The notes beneath the pieces are model-generated. The model was given only the letters and a program-made list of their open reading frames with translations, did not search any database and had not been told where the DNA came from. A stretch of 49,385 bases of DNA, from the NCBI GenBank assembly GCA_943787725.1, contig CALSNM010000028.1, forward strand, positions 1 through 49,385, given 5' to 3'. Positions 38,469 through 48,122 of this stretch are shown one piece after another (positions within the stretch are counted from its first letter, which is position 1; every line of letters starts with the position of its first letter). This stretch comes from an uncultured Flavobacteriales bacterium. GTDB taxonomy: Bacteria; Bacteroidota; Bacteroidia; Flavobacteriales_D; Parvicellaceae. The translations under genes were made by a program, and so were the position numbers.

Positions 38469-39032
38469 TTATACTTTCATTATATCTGTCTCCTTTACAT
38501 CTAATAAAACATCAACTTTCGCAATGTATTCATTCGTTAACTGCTGAATAGAATCTTCAGTGTCTTTAACCTGATCTTCACTTAACCCATCATTTTTTAA
38601 GCTTTTAATAAAATCATTGGCATCTTTCCGTTTCTGACGAATTCCTACTTTTGCATGTTCGCCTTCAGCCTTTGCTTTTTTCACCAAATCTTTTCTTCTT
38701 TCCTCTGTTAGCATTGGAACAGCAATAATAATCATCTCCCCATTACTTTGAGGATTCAAACCTAAATTTGCGTTGGTAATACCTCTTGAAACTTCATCAA
38801 GAATTGATTTTTCCCAAGGTTGAACAGTTATTGTTCTAGCATCGATTGTATTTATATTTGCAACTTGCGCAAGCGGAGTTGGAGTCTCATAGTAGTTTAC
38901 CATTACTCCATCCAACATAGAAGGGTTTGCTCGACCAGCCCTGATTTTTGACAATTGCTTTTCTAAATGCTCTAAGGAATCTTTCATCCCATCTTTGGCT
39001 TCATCAATTGTCATTTCAACTTCTTCATTCAT
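38469..39032 (-). CDS. frr: Ribosome recycling factor
   Basis: Splits terminated ribosomes together with EF-G. The 187-residue protein has IRAGRANPSMLDGVMVNYYE, TPLAQVANINTIDARTI, QPWEKS and the C-terminal helical LTEERRKDLVKKAKAEGEHAKV. It is 39 bases downstream of pyrH, the usual pyrH-frr pairing, and is followed by a strong terminator. Confidence 0.97.
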   Translation of the reverse strand: MNEEVEMTIDEAKDGMKDSLEHLEKQLSKIRAGRANPSMLDGVMVNYYETPTPLAQVANINTIDARTITVQPWEKSILDEVSRGITNANLGLNPQSNGEMIIIAVPMLTEERRKDLVKKAKAEGEHAKVGIRQKRKDANDFIKSLKNDGLSEDQVKDTEDSIQQLTNEYIAKVDVLLDVKETDIMKV

Positions 39033-39071
39033 CGATTTACGTTTTTTTAAGTAACCAAATATAGCTAAAAA

Positions 39072-39782
<711 letters not shown>

Positions 39783-39810
39783 CTAATTCTTATTTAGGGG
39801 TAAAATGTAA

Positions 39811-39841
39811 GCAAAAAAAAGAGAGCTAAAAAGCTCTCTTT
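39811..39841 (-). terminator. Intrinsic terminator after tsf
   Basis: AAAGAGAGCT (39818-39827) pairs with AGCTCTCTTT (39832-39841). On the minus strand the stem is followed by a run of eight T. It ends the rplM-rpsI-rpsB-tsf group ahead of pyrH. Confidence 0.85.
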
Positions 39842-39850
39842 AAAAAATCG

Positions 39851-40672
39851 TTATATTGATAAGGATATTCTTTTAAAATCCGTAACGGTCAAATCAGGAT
39901 TTGTTTCAGTTAAGAATTGCTTAACAGTCTTTTTGTTATCTCTAACAAACATTTGATTTAGCAATGTAGTCTCTTTATAAAACTTCTTCAATCTACCTTG
40001 AGCAATTTTATCAGCCATCTCTTCAGGCTTTCCTTCTTGAATAGCTAACTCTCTACCTACGGATAATTCTCTATCGATTACATCTTGAGGAACAGAACTC
40101 TCATCTACAGAAATAGGATTCATTGCTGCAATTTGCATTGCTACTTGTTTTCCTTCATCTTCGTTATCAGCTGTTAAACCAACAATCGTAGCTATTTGAT
40201 TTCCTGGGTGGTTATATGCTACAACTCTAGCAGCTTCAACAGTTTCTAATCCAGAAATATCAATTTTCTCTCCAATAACTCCTGATTGCTCAGTAATTTT
40301 TTCTCCAACAGTCATTCCATTACCATTGTAAGATAAACTTTTCAATTCATCAACAGTAGAAGGTCCATTTGCGATGACTATATCAACTATAGAATTAGCA
40401 AAAACACTAAAATCTTCATTTTTAGCAACGAAATCAGTTTCACAATTTACGCATACTAAAACACCTTTAGCTCCAGTTGACTTAGCAATAACTAAACCTT
40501 CTGTTGCATCTCTATCTCCTCGTTTAGCAGCAATTTTCTGTCCTTGTTTTCTTAACAAATCTATCGCTTCGTTCATATCTCCATCAGCTTCTACAAGAGC
40601 TTTCTTGCAGTCCATCATTCCGGCACCTGTCTTTTTTCTTAATTCGTTTACTTCTTTAGCTGTAATTGCCAT
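39851..40672 (-). CDS. tsf: Elongation factor Ts
   Basis: Guanine-nucleotide exchange factor for EF-Tu. The N-terminal UBA-like region ELRKKTGAGMMDCKKALVEADGD is diagnostic; the core has CVNCETDFVAKNEDF, and later VARVVAYNHPGNQIA-type and ELAIQEGKPEEMADKI segments. Its 273 residues match the family in Bacteroidota. It follows rpsB by 37 bases in the usual rpsB-tsf order. Confidence 0.97.
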   Translation of the reverse strand: MAITAKEVNELRKKTGAGMMDCKKALVEADGDMNEAIDLLRKQGQKIAAKRGDRDATEGLVIAKSTGAKGVLVCVNCETDFVAKNEDFSVFANSIVDIVIANGPSTVDELKSLSYNGNGMTVGEKITEQSGVIGEKIDISGLETVEAARVVAYNHPGNQIATIVGLTADNEDEGKQVAMQIAAMNPISVDESSVPQDVIDRELSVGRELAIQEGKPEEMADKIAQGRLKKFYKETTLLNQMFVRDNKKTVKQFLTETNPDLTVTDFKRISLSI

Positions 40673-40709
40673 GATAATATATTTTTAATTAATTAAGATA
40701 CTGAATTTA

Positions 40710-41495
40710 TTATTTCTTTTCAACTGCTTTTTCTGCAACAACCTCCTCAGTTTTAGTCTCTACAACAGGAGCTTCGGCAGCTTTTTCAGCAGCTTTTTCT
40801 TTTCCTGCCTTTCTTTCGCTTAAACCTTCTTTAATTGATTCACACATAAGACCAACTATTAAATCAATAGATTTAGTTGCGTCATCATTTGCTGGAATCA
40901 CAAAATCAATAGGTTTTGGATCAGAGTTCGTATCAACCATAGCAAATACTGGAATTCCCAGTTTTCTAGATTCAGCAACAGCAATGTGCTCTTTTCTAAC
41001 ATCTACAACGAATACAGCAGCAGGAAGACGAGTCATATCAGCAATACTTCCGATTACTTTCTGCATCTTATCTTTTTGACGCGTCATCTGAAGACGTTCT
41101 CTTTTAGACATTGTTTTTGCAGTGCCATCTTCCATCATTTTATCGATAGAAGTCATTTTACGAATCGTTTTACGCGTAGTCTTGAAGTTCGTCAACATTC
41201 CACCGGGCCAACGTTCTGTGATATAAGGCATGTTTACTTCCTTTACGTGCGAAGTAACAATTTCTTGTGCTTGCTTTTTAGTTGCCACAAATAAAACTTT
41301 ACGACCTGACTTTGCAATTTGTTTAATCGCAGCAGCAGCTTCGTCAATTTTTACGATTGTTTTATTCAAGTCAATTACGTGGATTCCTTTTTTCTCATCG
41401 AAAACATAAGGAGCCATTGCTGGGTTCCACTTTCTTTTTAGGTGCCCAAAATGCGCTCCGGCATCTAATAAGCTTTTAAAATTTGTTTTTGCCAT
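40710..41495 (-). CDS. rpsB: 30S ribosomal protein S2
   Basis: Small-subunit protein with the conserved LLDAGAHFGHLKRKWNPAMA, YITERWPGGMLTNFKT and VDTNSDPKPIDFVIPANDDA. The ATG at 41495 (MAKTNFKSLLD) is the start; the longer frame upstream reads through the leader. The C-terminal tail (about 40 residues) is low-complexity Ala/Glu/Lys/Val. A structured leader of about 145 bases separates it from rpsI. Confidence 0.97.
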   Translation of the reverse strand: MAKTNFKSLLDAGAHFGHLKRKWNPAMAPYVFDEKKGIHVIDLNKTIVKIDEAAAAIKQIAKSGRKVLFVATKKQAQEIVTSHVKEVNMPYITERWPGGMLTNFKTTRKTIRKMTSIDKMMEDGTAKTMSKRERLQMTRQKDKMQKVIGSIADMTRLPAAVFVVDVRKEHIAVAESRKLGIPVFAMVDTNSDPKPIDFVIPANDDATKSIDLIVGLMCESIKEGLSERKAGKEKAAEKAAEAPVVETKTEEVVAEKAVEKK

Positions 41496-41523
41496 TTTGT
41501 TTACTTTCTTTTTACTGATTAAC

Positions 41524-41621
41524 AATAGTTACTTTAACTATTTTATTTACAGCAGATATGCAGTAGCGTTCTTTACGGTCTGCAACACTTAGATACTAAA
41601 CAAGCACTCATTTGAGTGCTT
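41524..41621 (-). promoter_or_regulatory. Structured leader of rpsB-tsf
   Basis: Three inverted repeats lie in the rpsI-rpsB gap: AAGCACTCA/TGAGTGCTT (41602-41621), GCAGA/TCTGC around 41551-41582, and AATAGTTA/TAACTATT (41524-41542). The first could be a weak terminator, but only GTTTAG follows it. Together they resemble a ribosomal-protein autoregulatory leader, probably for S2; this is inference. Confidence 0.4.
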
Positions 41622-41640
41622 CTTTGAGTAAAATTACTGA

Positions 41641-42027
41641 TTAACGTTTACTAAATTGGAATTTCTTACGTGCTTTCGGTTGTCCTGGTTTTTTACGTTC
41701 AACCATTCTTGGATCACGCGTCATTAAGCTTTCAGCTTTTAACTTAGGCTTATTTTCTGCATCCACCTCAACCAAAGCTCTTGCAATTGCTAAACGAACT
41801 GCCTCAACTTGTCCATTAACTCCTCCACCTTTAACATTAACTTTTACGTCATACTGACCTTCTGTTTCTGTTAATTGGAACGGTTGGTTAACTTTATATT
41901 GAAGAACTCCTGTTGGAAAATATTCTTTGTAGTCTCTGCTATTCACAGTTACATTTCCTTTTCCTTCAGAAAGATAAATTCTAGCAATTGAAGATTTACG
42001 TCTTCCGATTGTGTTTATTACTCCCAT
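41641..42027 (-). CDS. rpsI: 30S ribosomal protein S9
   Basis: Small-subunit protein of 128 residues. The N-terminus NTIGRRKSSIARIYLSEGKG and the C-terminus DPRMVERKKPGQPKARKKF ending SKR are hallmarks; the terminal Lys-Arg contacts P-site tRNA. It follows rplM by 10 bases, the universal rplM-rpsI pair. Confidence 0.97.
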   Translation of the reverse strand: MGVINTIGRRKSSIARIYLSEGKGNVTVNSRDYKEYFPTGVLQYKVNQPFQLTETEGQYDVKVNVKGGGVNGQVEAVRLAIARALVEVDAENKPKLKAESLMTRDPRMVERKKPGQPKARKKFQFSKR

Positions 42028-42037
42028 TCTTTATTTA

Positions 42038-42493
42038 TTACTTAATTGAATCTAATTCGATTTTTTTTGGCTTTTGCGCTTCTTTATCATGCTCAGTTCC
42101 TATATATACATATAAGTTTGAGTACAAAGCTCTTCCTAATCTGTTCTTAGGCAACATCCCTTTAACTGCTTTCTCAACCAATCTCTCTGGGTGTTTCTCC
42201 AAAATCTCCTGAGCTGTTAATGATCTTTGACCACCTGGGTAACCAGTGTGGCGGATATATGTTTTATCTTGCCATTTATTTCCTGACAAAGTAACTTTTT
42301 CAGCGTTAACAACGACAACATTATCTCCGCAATCAACATGCGGTGTAAAGTTCGTTTTATGCTTTCCTCTAATCAATTTTGCTATTTTACTTGCTAATCT
42401 ACCAAGTGTTTCGCCTTCTGCGTCAACTAACAACCAATCTTTTTTGACTGTTGCTCTGTTCGCTGAAACTGTTTTGTAACTAAGTGTATCCAC
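42038..42493 (-). CDS. rplM: 50S ribosomal protein L13
   Basis: Large-subunit protein. Motifs KDWLLVDAEGETLGRLASKI, VVVVNAEKVTLSGNKW, YIRHTGYPGGQRS and VKGMLPKNRLGR are present. The GTG at 42493 gives 151 residues and a start (VDTLSYKTVSAN) that matches relatives in the phylum, so it is preferred to a TTG 12 codons upstream that lies almost on the predicted RNA start. Confidence 0.95.
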   Translation of the reverse strand: MDTLSYKTVSANRATVKKDWLLVDAEGETLGRLASKIAKLIRGKHKTNFTPHVDCGDNVVVVNAEKVTLSGNKWQDKTYIRHTGYPGGQRSLTAQEILEKHPERLVEKAVKGMLPKNRLGRALYSNLYVYIGTEHDKEAQKPKKIELDSIK

Positions 42494-42539
42494 GTTTTCT
42501 GTCTTTTTCAGATGCTTACTATTCCCCAAAAATGGGCTG

Positions 42540-42569
42540 CAAATGTAAAATTATTTTTTCATCTGTCAA
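42540..42569 (-). promoter_or_regulatory. Promoter for rplM-rpsI-rpsB-tsf
   Basis: On the minus strand TTG (42567-42569, within TTTTGACA), 19 bases, then TACATTTG (42540-42547). This is the best promoter match in the window. The predicted leader before rplM is about 40 bases. Confidence 0.75.
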
Positions 42570-42677
42570 AATAAGAAACCTATTTATTTCCATAAAGTTC
42601 AAGGAAACTTGCTTTTACACTAAATATCGAGTCATCCAAAATCGCTTAAAGTGCCCAAACAACAGGTCTAAACAATC

Positions 42678-43865
42678 TTAAATTACTTTTAAATCCTTTC
42701 CAACTTTTATGAACGCGGCAACAGCTTTGTCTAAATGATGTTTTTCATGCGCTGCTGAAATCTGCGTTCGAATTCTTGCAGCTCCTTTTGGAACAACCGG
42801 ATAAAAGAATCCAATAGCGTATATACCCTCTTTCAATAGCCCCTCCGCAAACTTTTGAGATAATGCGGCATCGTAAAGCATTATGGGCACAATTGGAGAA
42901 TTACCTTCTTTCACATCAAATCCGGCTGCCAGTATTTTATCTTTGAAATATTTAGTATTCTCTTCTAGCTTATCTCTCAGCTCCGTAGAACCACTTAATA
43001 AGTCAAAAACCTTAATGGATGCTCCAACAATTGACGGTGCCAAAGAATTGGAAAATAAATAAGGACGAGAGCGCTGACGTAACATGTCTATAATTTCTTT
43101 TTTACCTGTTGTGTAACCTCCCATTGCTCCACCAAGAGCCTTGCCAAGCGTCCCTGTTATTATATCTACTCGATCTAAGCAATTATGAAATTCTGGAGCC
43201 CCCCTACCTGTTTTACCTATAAATCCAGCAGAGTGACATTCGTCAGTCATGACCAAAGCATCGTATTTATCCGCTAAATCGCATATCTCATTCATCTTAG
43301 CGATATCGCCGTCCATAGAAAAAACACCATCAGTGACAATTATTCTAAACCTTTGCGCTTGCGCCGCTTTCAGCTGATCTTCCAAATCAGACATATCACT
43401 ATGCTTGTATCTATATCTAGCAGCTTTACATAATCTAACTCCGTCAATAATCGAAGCGTGATTTAATGAATCAGAAATAATAGCATCATCTTTTCCAAAT
43501 AAAGGCTCAAACAAACCTCCATTTGCATCAAAAGCCGCAGCATAAAGTATTGTATCTTCAAACCCATAAAAATCAGCTATTTTTTGCTCTAGTTCTTTAT
43601 GAATATCTTGCGTTCCACAAATAAAACGCACAGAAGACATTCCGAAGCCATGGGTATCTAAAGCCTCTTTTGATGCCTGAATTACTTCGGGATGCGACGA
43701 TAGACCCAAATAATTATTTGCACACATAATCACCACATCTTCTCCCGAAGAAACATGCACTTCAGCTCCTTGCTGCGTTGTGATGACTCTTTCACTTTTA
43801 TAAATACCATCGTCTTTTATTTGTGACAATTCTTTTTGCAATTCTTCTTTTATTTTTCCGTACAT
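42678..43865 (-). CDS. kbl: Glycine C-acetyltransferase (2-amino-3-ketobutyrate CoA ligase)
   Basis: PLP enzyme of threonine degradation, splitting 2-amino-3-oxobutyrate with CoA into glycine and acetyl-CoA. It belongs to the alpha-oxoamine synthase family: [73 protein letters not shown] and the PLP lysine in [15 protein letters not shown]. Its 395 residues and N-terminus fit Kbl rather than BioF. Threonine dehydrogenase (tdh), its usual partner, is not in the window. It is upstream of the rplM promoter on the same strand. Confidence 0.92.
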   Translation of the reverse strand: MYGKIKEELQKELSQIKDDGIYKSERVITTQQGAEVHVSSGEDVVIMCANNYLGLSSHPEVIQASKEALDTHGFGMSSVRFICGTQDIHKELEQKIADFYGFEDTILYAAAFDANGGLFEPLFGKDDAIISDSLNHASIIDGVRLCKAARYRYKHSDMSDLEDQLKAAQAQRFRIIVTDGVFSMDGDIAKMNEICDLADKYDALVMTDECHSAGFIGKTGRGAPEFHNCLDRVDIITGTLGKALGGAMGGYTTGKKEIIDMLRQRSRPYLFSNSLAPSIVGASIKVFDLLSGSTELRDKLEENTKYFKDKILAAGFDVKEGNSPIVPIMLYDAALSQKFAEGLLKEGIYAIGFFYPVVPKGAARIRTQISAAHEKHHLDKAVAAFIKVGKDLKVI

Positions 43866-44099
43866 AGCTTTACGATTTTAACCCATTTATTCTAGGCGAC
43901 GAATATAAAGAAAAAATAAAACCCTTATACTTATTAGAAAAAAGGATTGAATTATCGAACTAAATATAATAAGACAAGCCCTAGCAAAAATTGATGATTT
44001 TTGTATTATTGGGATTAGAGTTTAAATAAGAGCAGATAATTGCACAATACCTATAAATATAAGGTGCAAGCTGCCCAAATTTTAAAAAAATAAGTATTT

Positions 44100-45104
44100 C
44101 TAAAATTTATATGCAAAACCAACAGACCAAGCTTCTTTGAATTGCATCACTGGACCTTTAACTTGAACAAAACTTCCGTCAGAACCCAGCACATTCTCAC
44201 CTTGAGAATCCTCATAATAACGCACAGAACCATCTGAGTTGTACCTTGCAATGTCAACATCATGGTCATAAATAAGATATGTAGATAAACTTATGGTCAT
44301 ATATTTATTCAACTTAATATTGGTTAATGTTTCCCAGGTTACATCAATATTTTCTGGTCCATTTGAATAATTTGAAAATAGGGTTAGATTCGTTTTGAAA
44401 ATGACCCCCTCCATTTTTAATGGAGCCTTCTTTAACAGACCTAACTTGACGTAGCCACCCAATTCCGAACGAAAAACGTCTCCTGAATCTAGACCAAATG
44501 CCCCTATTCCAGAAAGGTAATCATCTGTTACAAAAGTCATTTTACTGGTTAAGGGAGCCACAAAAAAAGTAAAATTCTCACTTGGCTTATAATCCATTCC
44601 CAAAGCGACAATGCTATATCCTGGAGCCATGAAATTTGAAATTTGTACTGTGTCGCCTACCTTATTATATCCATAATTAAATTGAGTCCTAAAATTAACC
44701 AAACCTGAATAGTACCATTTTTCCGATGCTTTTTTACCAACTTTAGAATTCAACTCTATCCTATCATCATTCTTAAACCATGGAGCTGACTTAGCTTCTC
44801 CTTGCTTAATAACTCCATATGCTAAATCGATTGAATTATCCCATGAAGAATTACCTTTGTTATAGTTTGCAAACAAGCTTAAAATACCTTGCGTTGAGAT
44901 TGCATTTTGACCACCTCCAGCCCAATTTGACAAATACACTTGAGAAAAATTAATATTAGCCAAACCACCAACCCTCCATAAGGTATCACTATTTGACTCT
45001 AGCTCTCTCTGTTCTTTTAATAACTTTTCAGTTTCTGCACTCATCTGAGAGAATGCAGAAAATGCAACTAAGGTTAATAAAACTATTCCTAAAAATTTTT
45101 TCAT
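44100..45104 (-). CDS. DUF3078 predicted outer-membrane beta-barrel protein
   Basis: A 334-residue exported protein with signal peptide MKKFLGIVLLTLVAFSAFSQ. The DUF3078 signature is visible in INFSQVYLSNWAGGGQNAIS and IDLAYGVIKQGE, with FTFFVAPLTSKMTFVTDD later and a C-terminal strand AWSVGFAYKF ending in Phe, as in barrel proteins. The function is unknown. The ATG at 45104 is chosen because it starts the signal peptide; the frame extends six codons further up. It lies 27 bases after the CotH-type gene and is probably cotranscribed with it. Confidence 0.85.
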   Translation of the reverse strand: MKKFLGIVLLTLVAFSAFSQMSAETEKLLKEQRELESNSDTLWRVGGLANINFSQVYLSNWAGGGQNAISTQGILSLFANYNKGNSSWDNSIDLAYGVIKQGEAKSAPWFKNDDRIELNSKVGKKASEKWYYSGLVNFRTQFNYGYNKVGDTVQISNFMAPGYSIVALGMDYKPSENFTFFVAPLTSKMTFVTDDYLSGIGAFGLDSGDVFRSELGGYVKLGLLKKAPLKMEGVIFKTNLTLFSNYSNGPENIDVTWETLTNIKLNKYMTISLSTYLIYDHDVDIARYNSDGSVRYYEDSQGENVLGSDGSFVQVKGPVMQFKEAWSVGFAYKF

Positions 45105-45131
45105 TCTATTATTTCTATACAATGGACTAGA

Positions 45132-47468
45132 TTAATTATTAGAATCCAAATCCTTTTTTATTCTTTTTCTTCTTAACAACAATAAAGTCACAGATAACAA
45201 TGTAAAGAGCATCACACCTATTACAATATAAAAAACTGATTCGTCTTCTTTCTCTATCTTTTGAGGTTTTATGGGCTCAAATAAGTCATTCTCAATTCCG
45301 GGAGAAGACTTATCAGAAGGCTTCCAAATACCTAATAATGGATTAACTCGTTCAATATTTCTATTTTCAGATTTATTCAAAGTTGGAAAATTAATTTCAA
45401 TATCATAACTCAAAGAATCGACCATAAAACCTTTTGAATCCATTATTAGTATATTATCTTTTTTCGATGAAAGTCCGAATCCAAGAGGCACGTTAAGTAC
45501 CTGTCCATTAGTTAGCAGCGCCATCTCCTTATAATTAGCCGACAAAAGTAAGTAACCTTTGGATTGTATATTTGAAGAATCAGGAAAAATAAATTCATTA
45601 TTACCCGAAACAACTTTCCAGCCTGATAAATCCATCATAACATTTGATGTATTGTAAAGCTCTAACCAATCTCCTTGAACAGTAATTGAATCTTGATGCG
45701 TACTTATCTCATTGAGCACTATAACCGAAGAATATTGACTTAATTCTTTTTTCTGAAATATTGGTTTTAGAACTGCACTCTCTGCTAGAAAAAGCTTTGT
45801 ACTTGCAACTGAATCGAATTCATGCCATTTTAAAAACTCATACCCATATTTTGCTTTAGCCTCAACAGATGGAGCAGCATCTTTAAAATATACACCTTCA
45901 AATGATGTATCTACTCGGATAGAATTTATTTGAACATATCCCGCTTTAGGGTCTTGATTTTTAATATCGACAGTGATTGTATCTGATAAATCAAATCTAT
46001 CCATTAAATGCAAGCGAACATAGTAAGGGCGATTAGAAGCATAATCTCTCATCTTTTGGACATTCCTTTCCCATCTTTCAATATTTGAACTCCTCCATTT
46101 TTGAAAGTGATAAGGCATTTCGTCTTTCAGCATATTTTGAATAGAATCGATTTTCAAATTGACGGTTTTAGCCGAAAAAAGCGTATTTAAATGATCTGCA
46201 AATCGATTTATATATAGGTTTTTTACACTATCATTTTCCAATAAATTCCGAATAATTAAAGTAGACCAAGCAGGATCTGGCCAAGCTTCATTATGCTTTA
46301 TAGTCATTTTATTAACCGTATTTCTTTTGTAGGATGTTTTGCCTGAAATTCCAAAACTAATATCCGTATCAAATAAAATCCAACGCCATCTTCCTTCGGG
46401 TGTTTGCGGTCGCCAAAATCGAATATTTCCACCAGCATCTCTGTTACCAACATACACTTCTGTGATATTATAATTAATGAAGTTATCTATCTCCATCAAA
46501 GTATTCAGATATCGAATTTCTGCAGTATCCGTAAAATCCGTTTTATTAATAAACTTTTTCATTTTCAGATAATGATCTCTTTTTCCCGCTAACAGAATCA
46601 TTGCGGTGTTTCATTATATCCACGCTATCAGGATCTACTCCTGCATTACTTTTTAAGTAATATTCATTTATCTTCTCACGAACATTATGAACACCCCAAT
46701 AACTTCCATTTATAAACACCACAGCAGGACGATATGCCTGAATACCGACATCTAAAGATTCGATTAGGTTGGTCAATAAAGCATCTCTAAATTGTGTATT
46801 ATTAAAGTCACTTCCAGAGTTTCGCAACACAAAAGACTTATATTTTTTAATGTCCTTATTTGGAAATATTGGATATTCAATGGTTTTCTTTTCGTATTTT
46901 TTTCGAGAAATTATGGCCAAAGACTTCATGGGTAAACCTTTGCTAAAACCTCCAAATATTCTAACTCCTACTCTCTGGTTGAAGCCCAGTTCTCCTGTAG
47001 GTTCATAAAACTCAATATTGATTCTTCGCTCCCAGCCTTTCCAAAAATTGGCTTTTTTATATGGAGGGACTGAATCTGCGCAGCAACCCTTCACATATAT
47101 ACCACGATCAAAACTGAAAAAATCCTCGGGATTTCCAGTAATCGAAATTACTGCCATATCGTATTCTCTGCCTATCAAATAAGTTTGCGTAACAATTTCT
47201 CCAGGCTTTCCATTTTTATAAGCAACTGCTCTTATAGGTGTTGTTTTATCTAAATTTATAGTGATCCGAATATCTCTTAGAACCGCTAGATGGTATTTTT
47301 CCATTGGTTGTGTAATATATCTTTTCTCCCAAAGTAGATAACTCCAACTGAATAGATTCTTGATAAATACCTCCCTGAATTAGAGAAAACAACGTATTAG
47401 AATCTAAATCTTGAGAATAGTATTCCCAGTAAATAACCCAAAAAGCAATATTAAAGAACAGCCCTCAT
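45132..47468 (-). CDS. CotH-kinase family protein with lamin-tail domain and C-terminal membrane anchor, frameshifted
   Basis: Predicted exported protein of about 779 residues. Upstream frames give a signal sequence (CFLGYLLGILFSQ from the ATG at 47468) and a chitobiase-like segment (LGEKIYYTTNGKIPSSGS). The CotH domain follows: GVRIFGGFSKGLPMKSLAI, KSFVLRNSGSDFNNTQFRDA, INGSYWGVHNVREKI and WILFDTDISFG. A lamin-tail domain comes next (GDWLELYNTSNVMMDLSGWK). The end is a transmembrane helix with a basic tail (FYIVIGVMLFTLLSVTLLLL then RRKRIKK) instead of a T9SS domain. Pieces at 46546-47304 and 45132-46601 need at least three indels to join. CotH proteins can phosphorylate secreted proteins; activity here is inferred. 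Confidence 0.78.
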
Positions 47469-47530
47469 CAATTAACTGTAAAGTTGATTTATTTATTCAT
47501 TAAAACACTCAGTGTAACCCTAGTTTTTCA

Positions 47531-47900
47531 ATGCCAAATGTTAATACGTCGGAAAACTACCAACTATTATTAGAAAGGACCTGCCTCTTTTTATTATCTG
47601 TTATTGATTATCCTTTTTTCGTTATCAACGCACAGTTAATCAACGTGCATCACTTAATTGTTGATATCTCTATTTTGATTTAATTCAATAAATACGTACA
47701 TTTATTCTAGCATTCATCAAGGCGAGTTCTTGTTTGAAGCAGGTAGAAATACCGACCCGTATAGCACAGTTTTTAAACTTAACAAATTAGAAATTGGGGG
47801 TTAATTGTTTCGCCTATGGCGTGCCACTATCAGTTTACTGATCAGGTGGATTACAGAACCGAAATTGCGTCCTCAACCATGTTGAACTGAAGTTTAACAA
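47531..47900 (+). pseudogene. Decayed or frameshifted coding-like stretch
   Basis: The 452-base gap 47469-47920 holds no intact gene. On the plus strand an ATG at 47531 opens a 50-codon frame with a hydrophobic stretch (LFLLSVIDYPFFVINAQ), ending at 47683. A neighbouring frame then reads HQGEFLFEAGRNTDPYSTVF and KLNKLEIG, followed in other frames by FAYGVPLSVY and TDQVDYRTEIASSTMLN. These look more protein-like than chance, as if one small secreted protein were broken by indels. It could equally be coincidence. Confidence 0.3.
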
Positions 47901-47920
47901 CATAAAGACTATGCGGGTTT

Positions 47921-48121
47921 TTATTTACCTTTCCGGATACTTCTGTAATAGGTATGAACCCGATAAACTCCAAGCAATATTAATAATGGAGCACCAATTA
48001 AAATTTCTTTATCCTTCACCGGATGTTCATAAGTAGATTCTGCAGTTAATGCATAAATAATCAAAACAATACCTGCTGCAATTGTAAAAATACCTATGTA
48101 TAATCTAGATTTTTGATCCAT
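47921..48121 (-). CDS. Small two-helix membrane protein
   Basis: A 66-residue protein with two predicted transmembrane helices (LYIGIFTIAAGIVLIIYAL and ILIGAPLLILLGVYRVHTYY) joined by a short charged loop, and a basic tail. The family is not recognised. It begins one base before the stop of the E1 gene, so it is almost certainly cotranscribed with it. The function is unknown. Confidence 0.65.
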   Translation of the reverse strand: MDQKSRLYIGIFTIAAGIVLIIYALTAESTYEHPVKDKEILIGAPLLILLGVYRVHTYYRSIRKGK

Positions 48122-48122
48122 T

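Noticed and set aside
42494..42529. 12-codon N-terminal extension of rplM from a TTG
   Set aside because: L13 of this phylum is about 151 residues, which fits the GTG at 42493. The TTG lies almost at the predicted RNA start.
47921..48121. Toxin-antitoxin or holin-like interpretation of the small two-helix protein
   Set aside because: No partner gene or toxin motif is present. It sits tightly behind the E1 gene, so an operon passenger of unknown role is the safer description.
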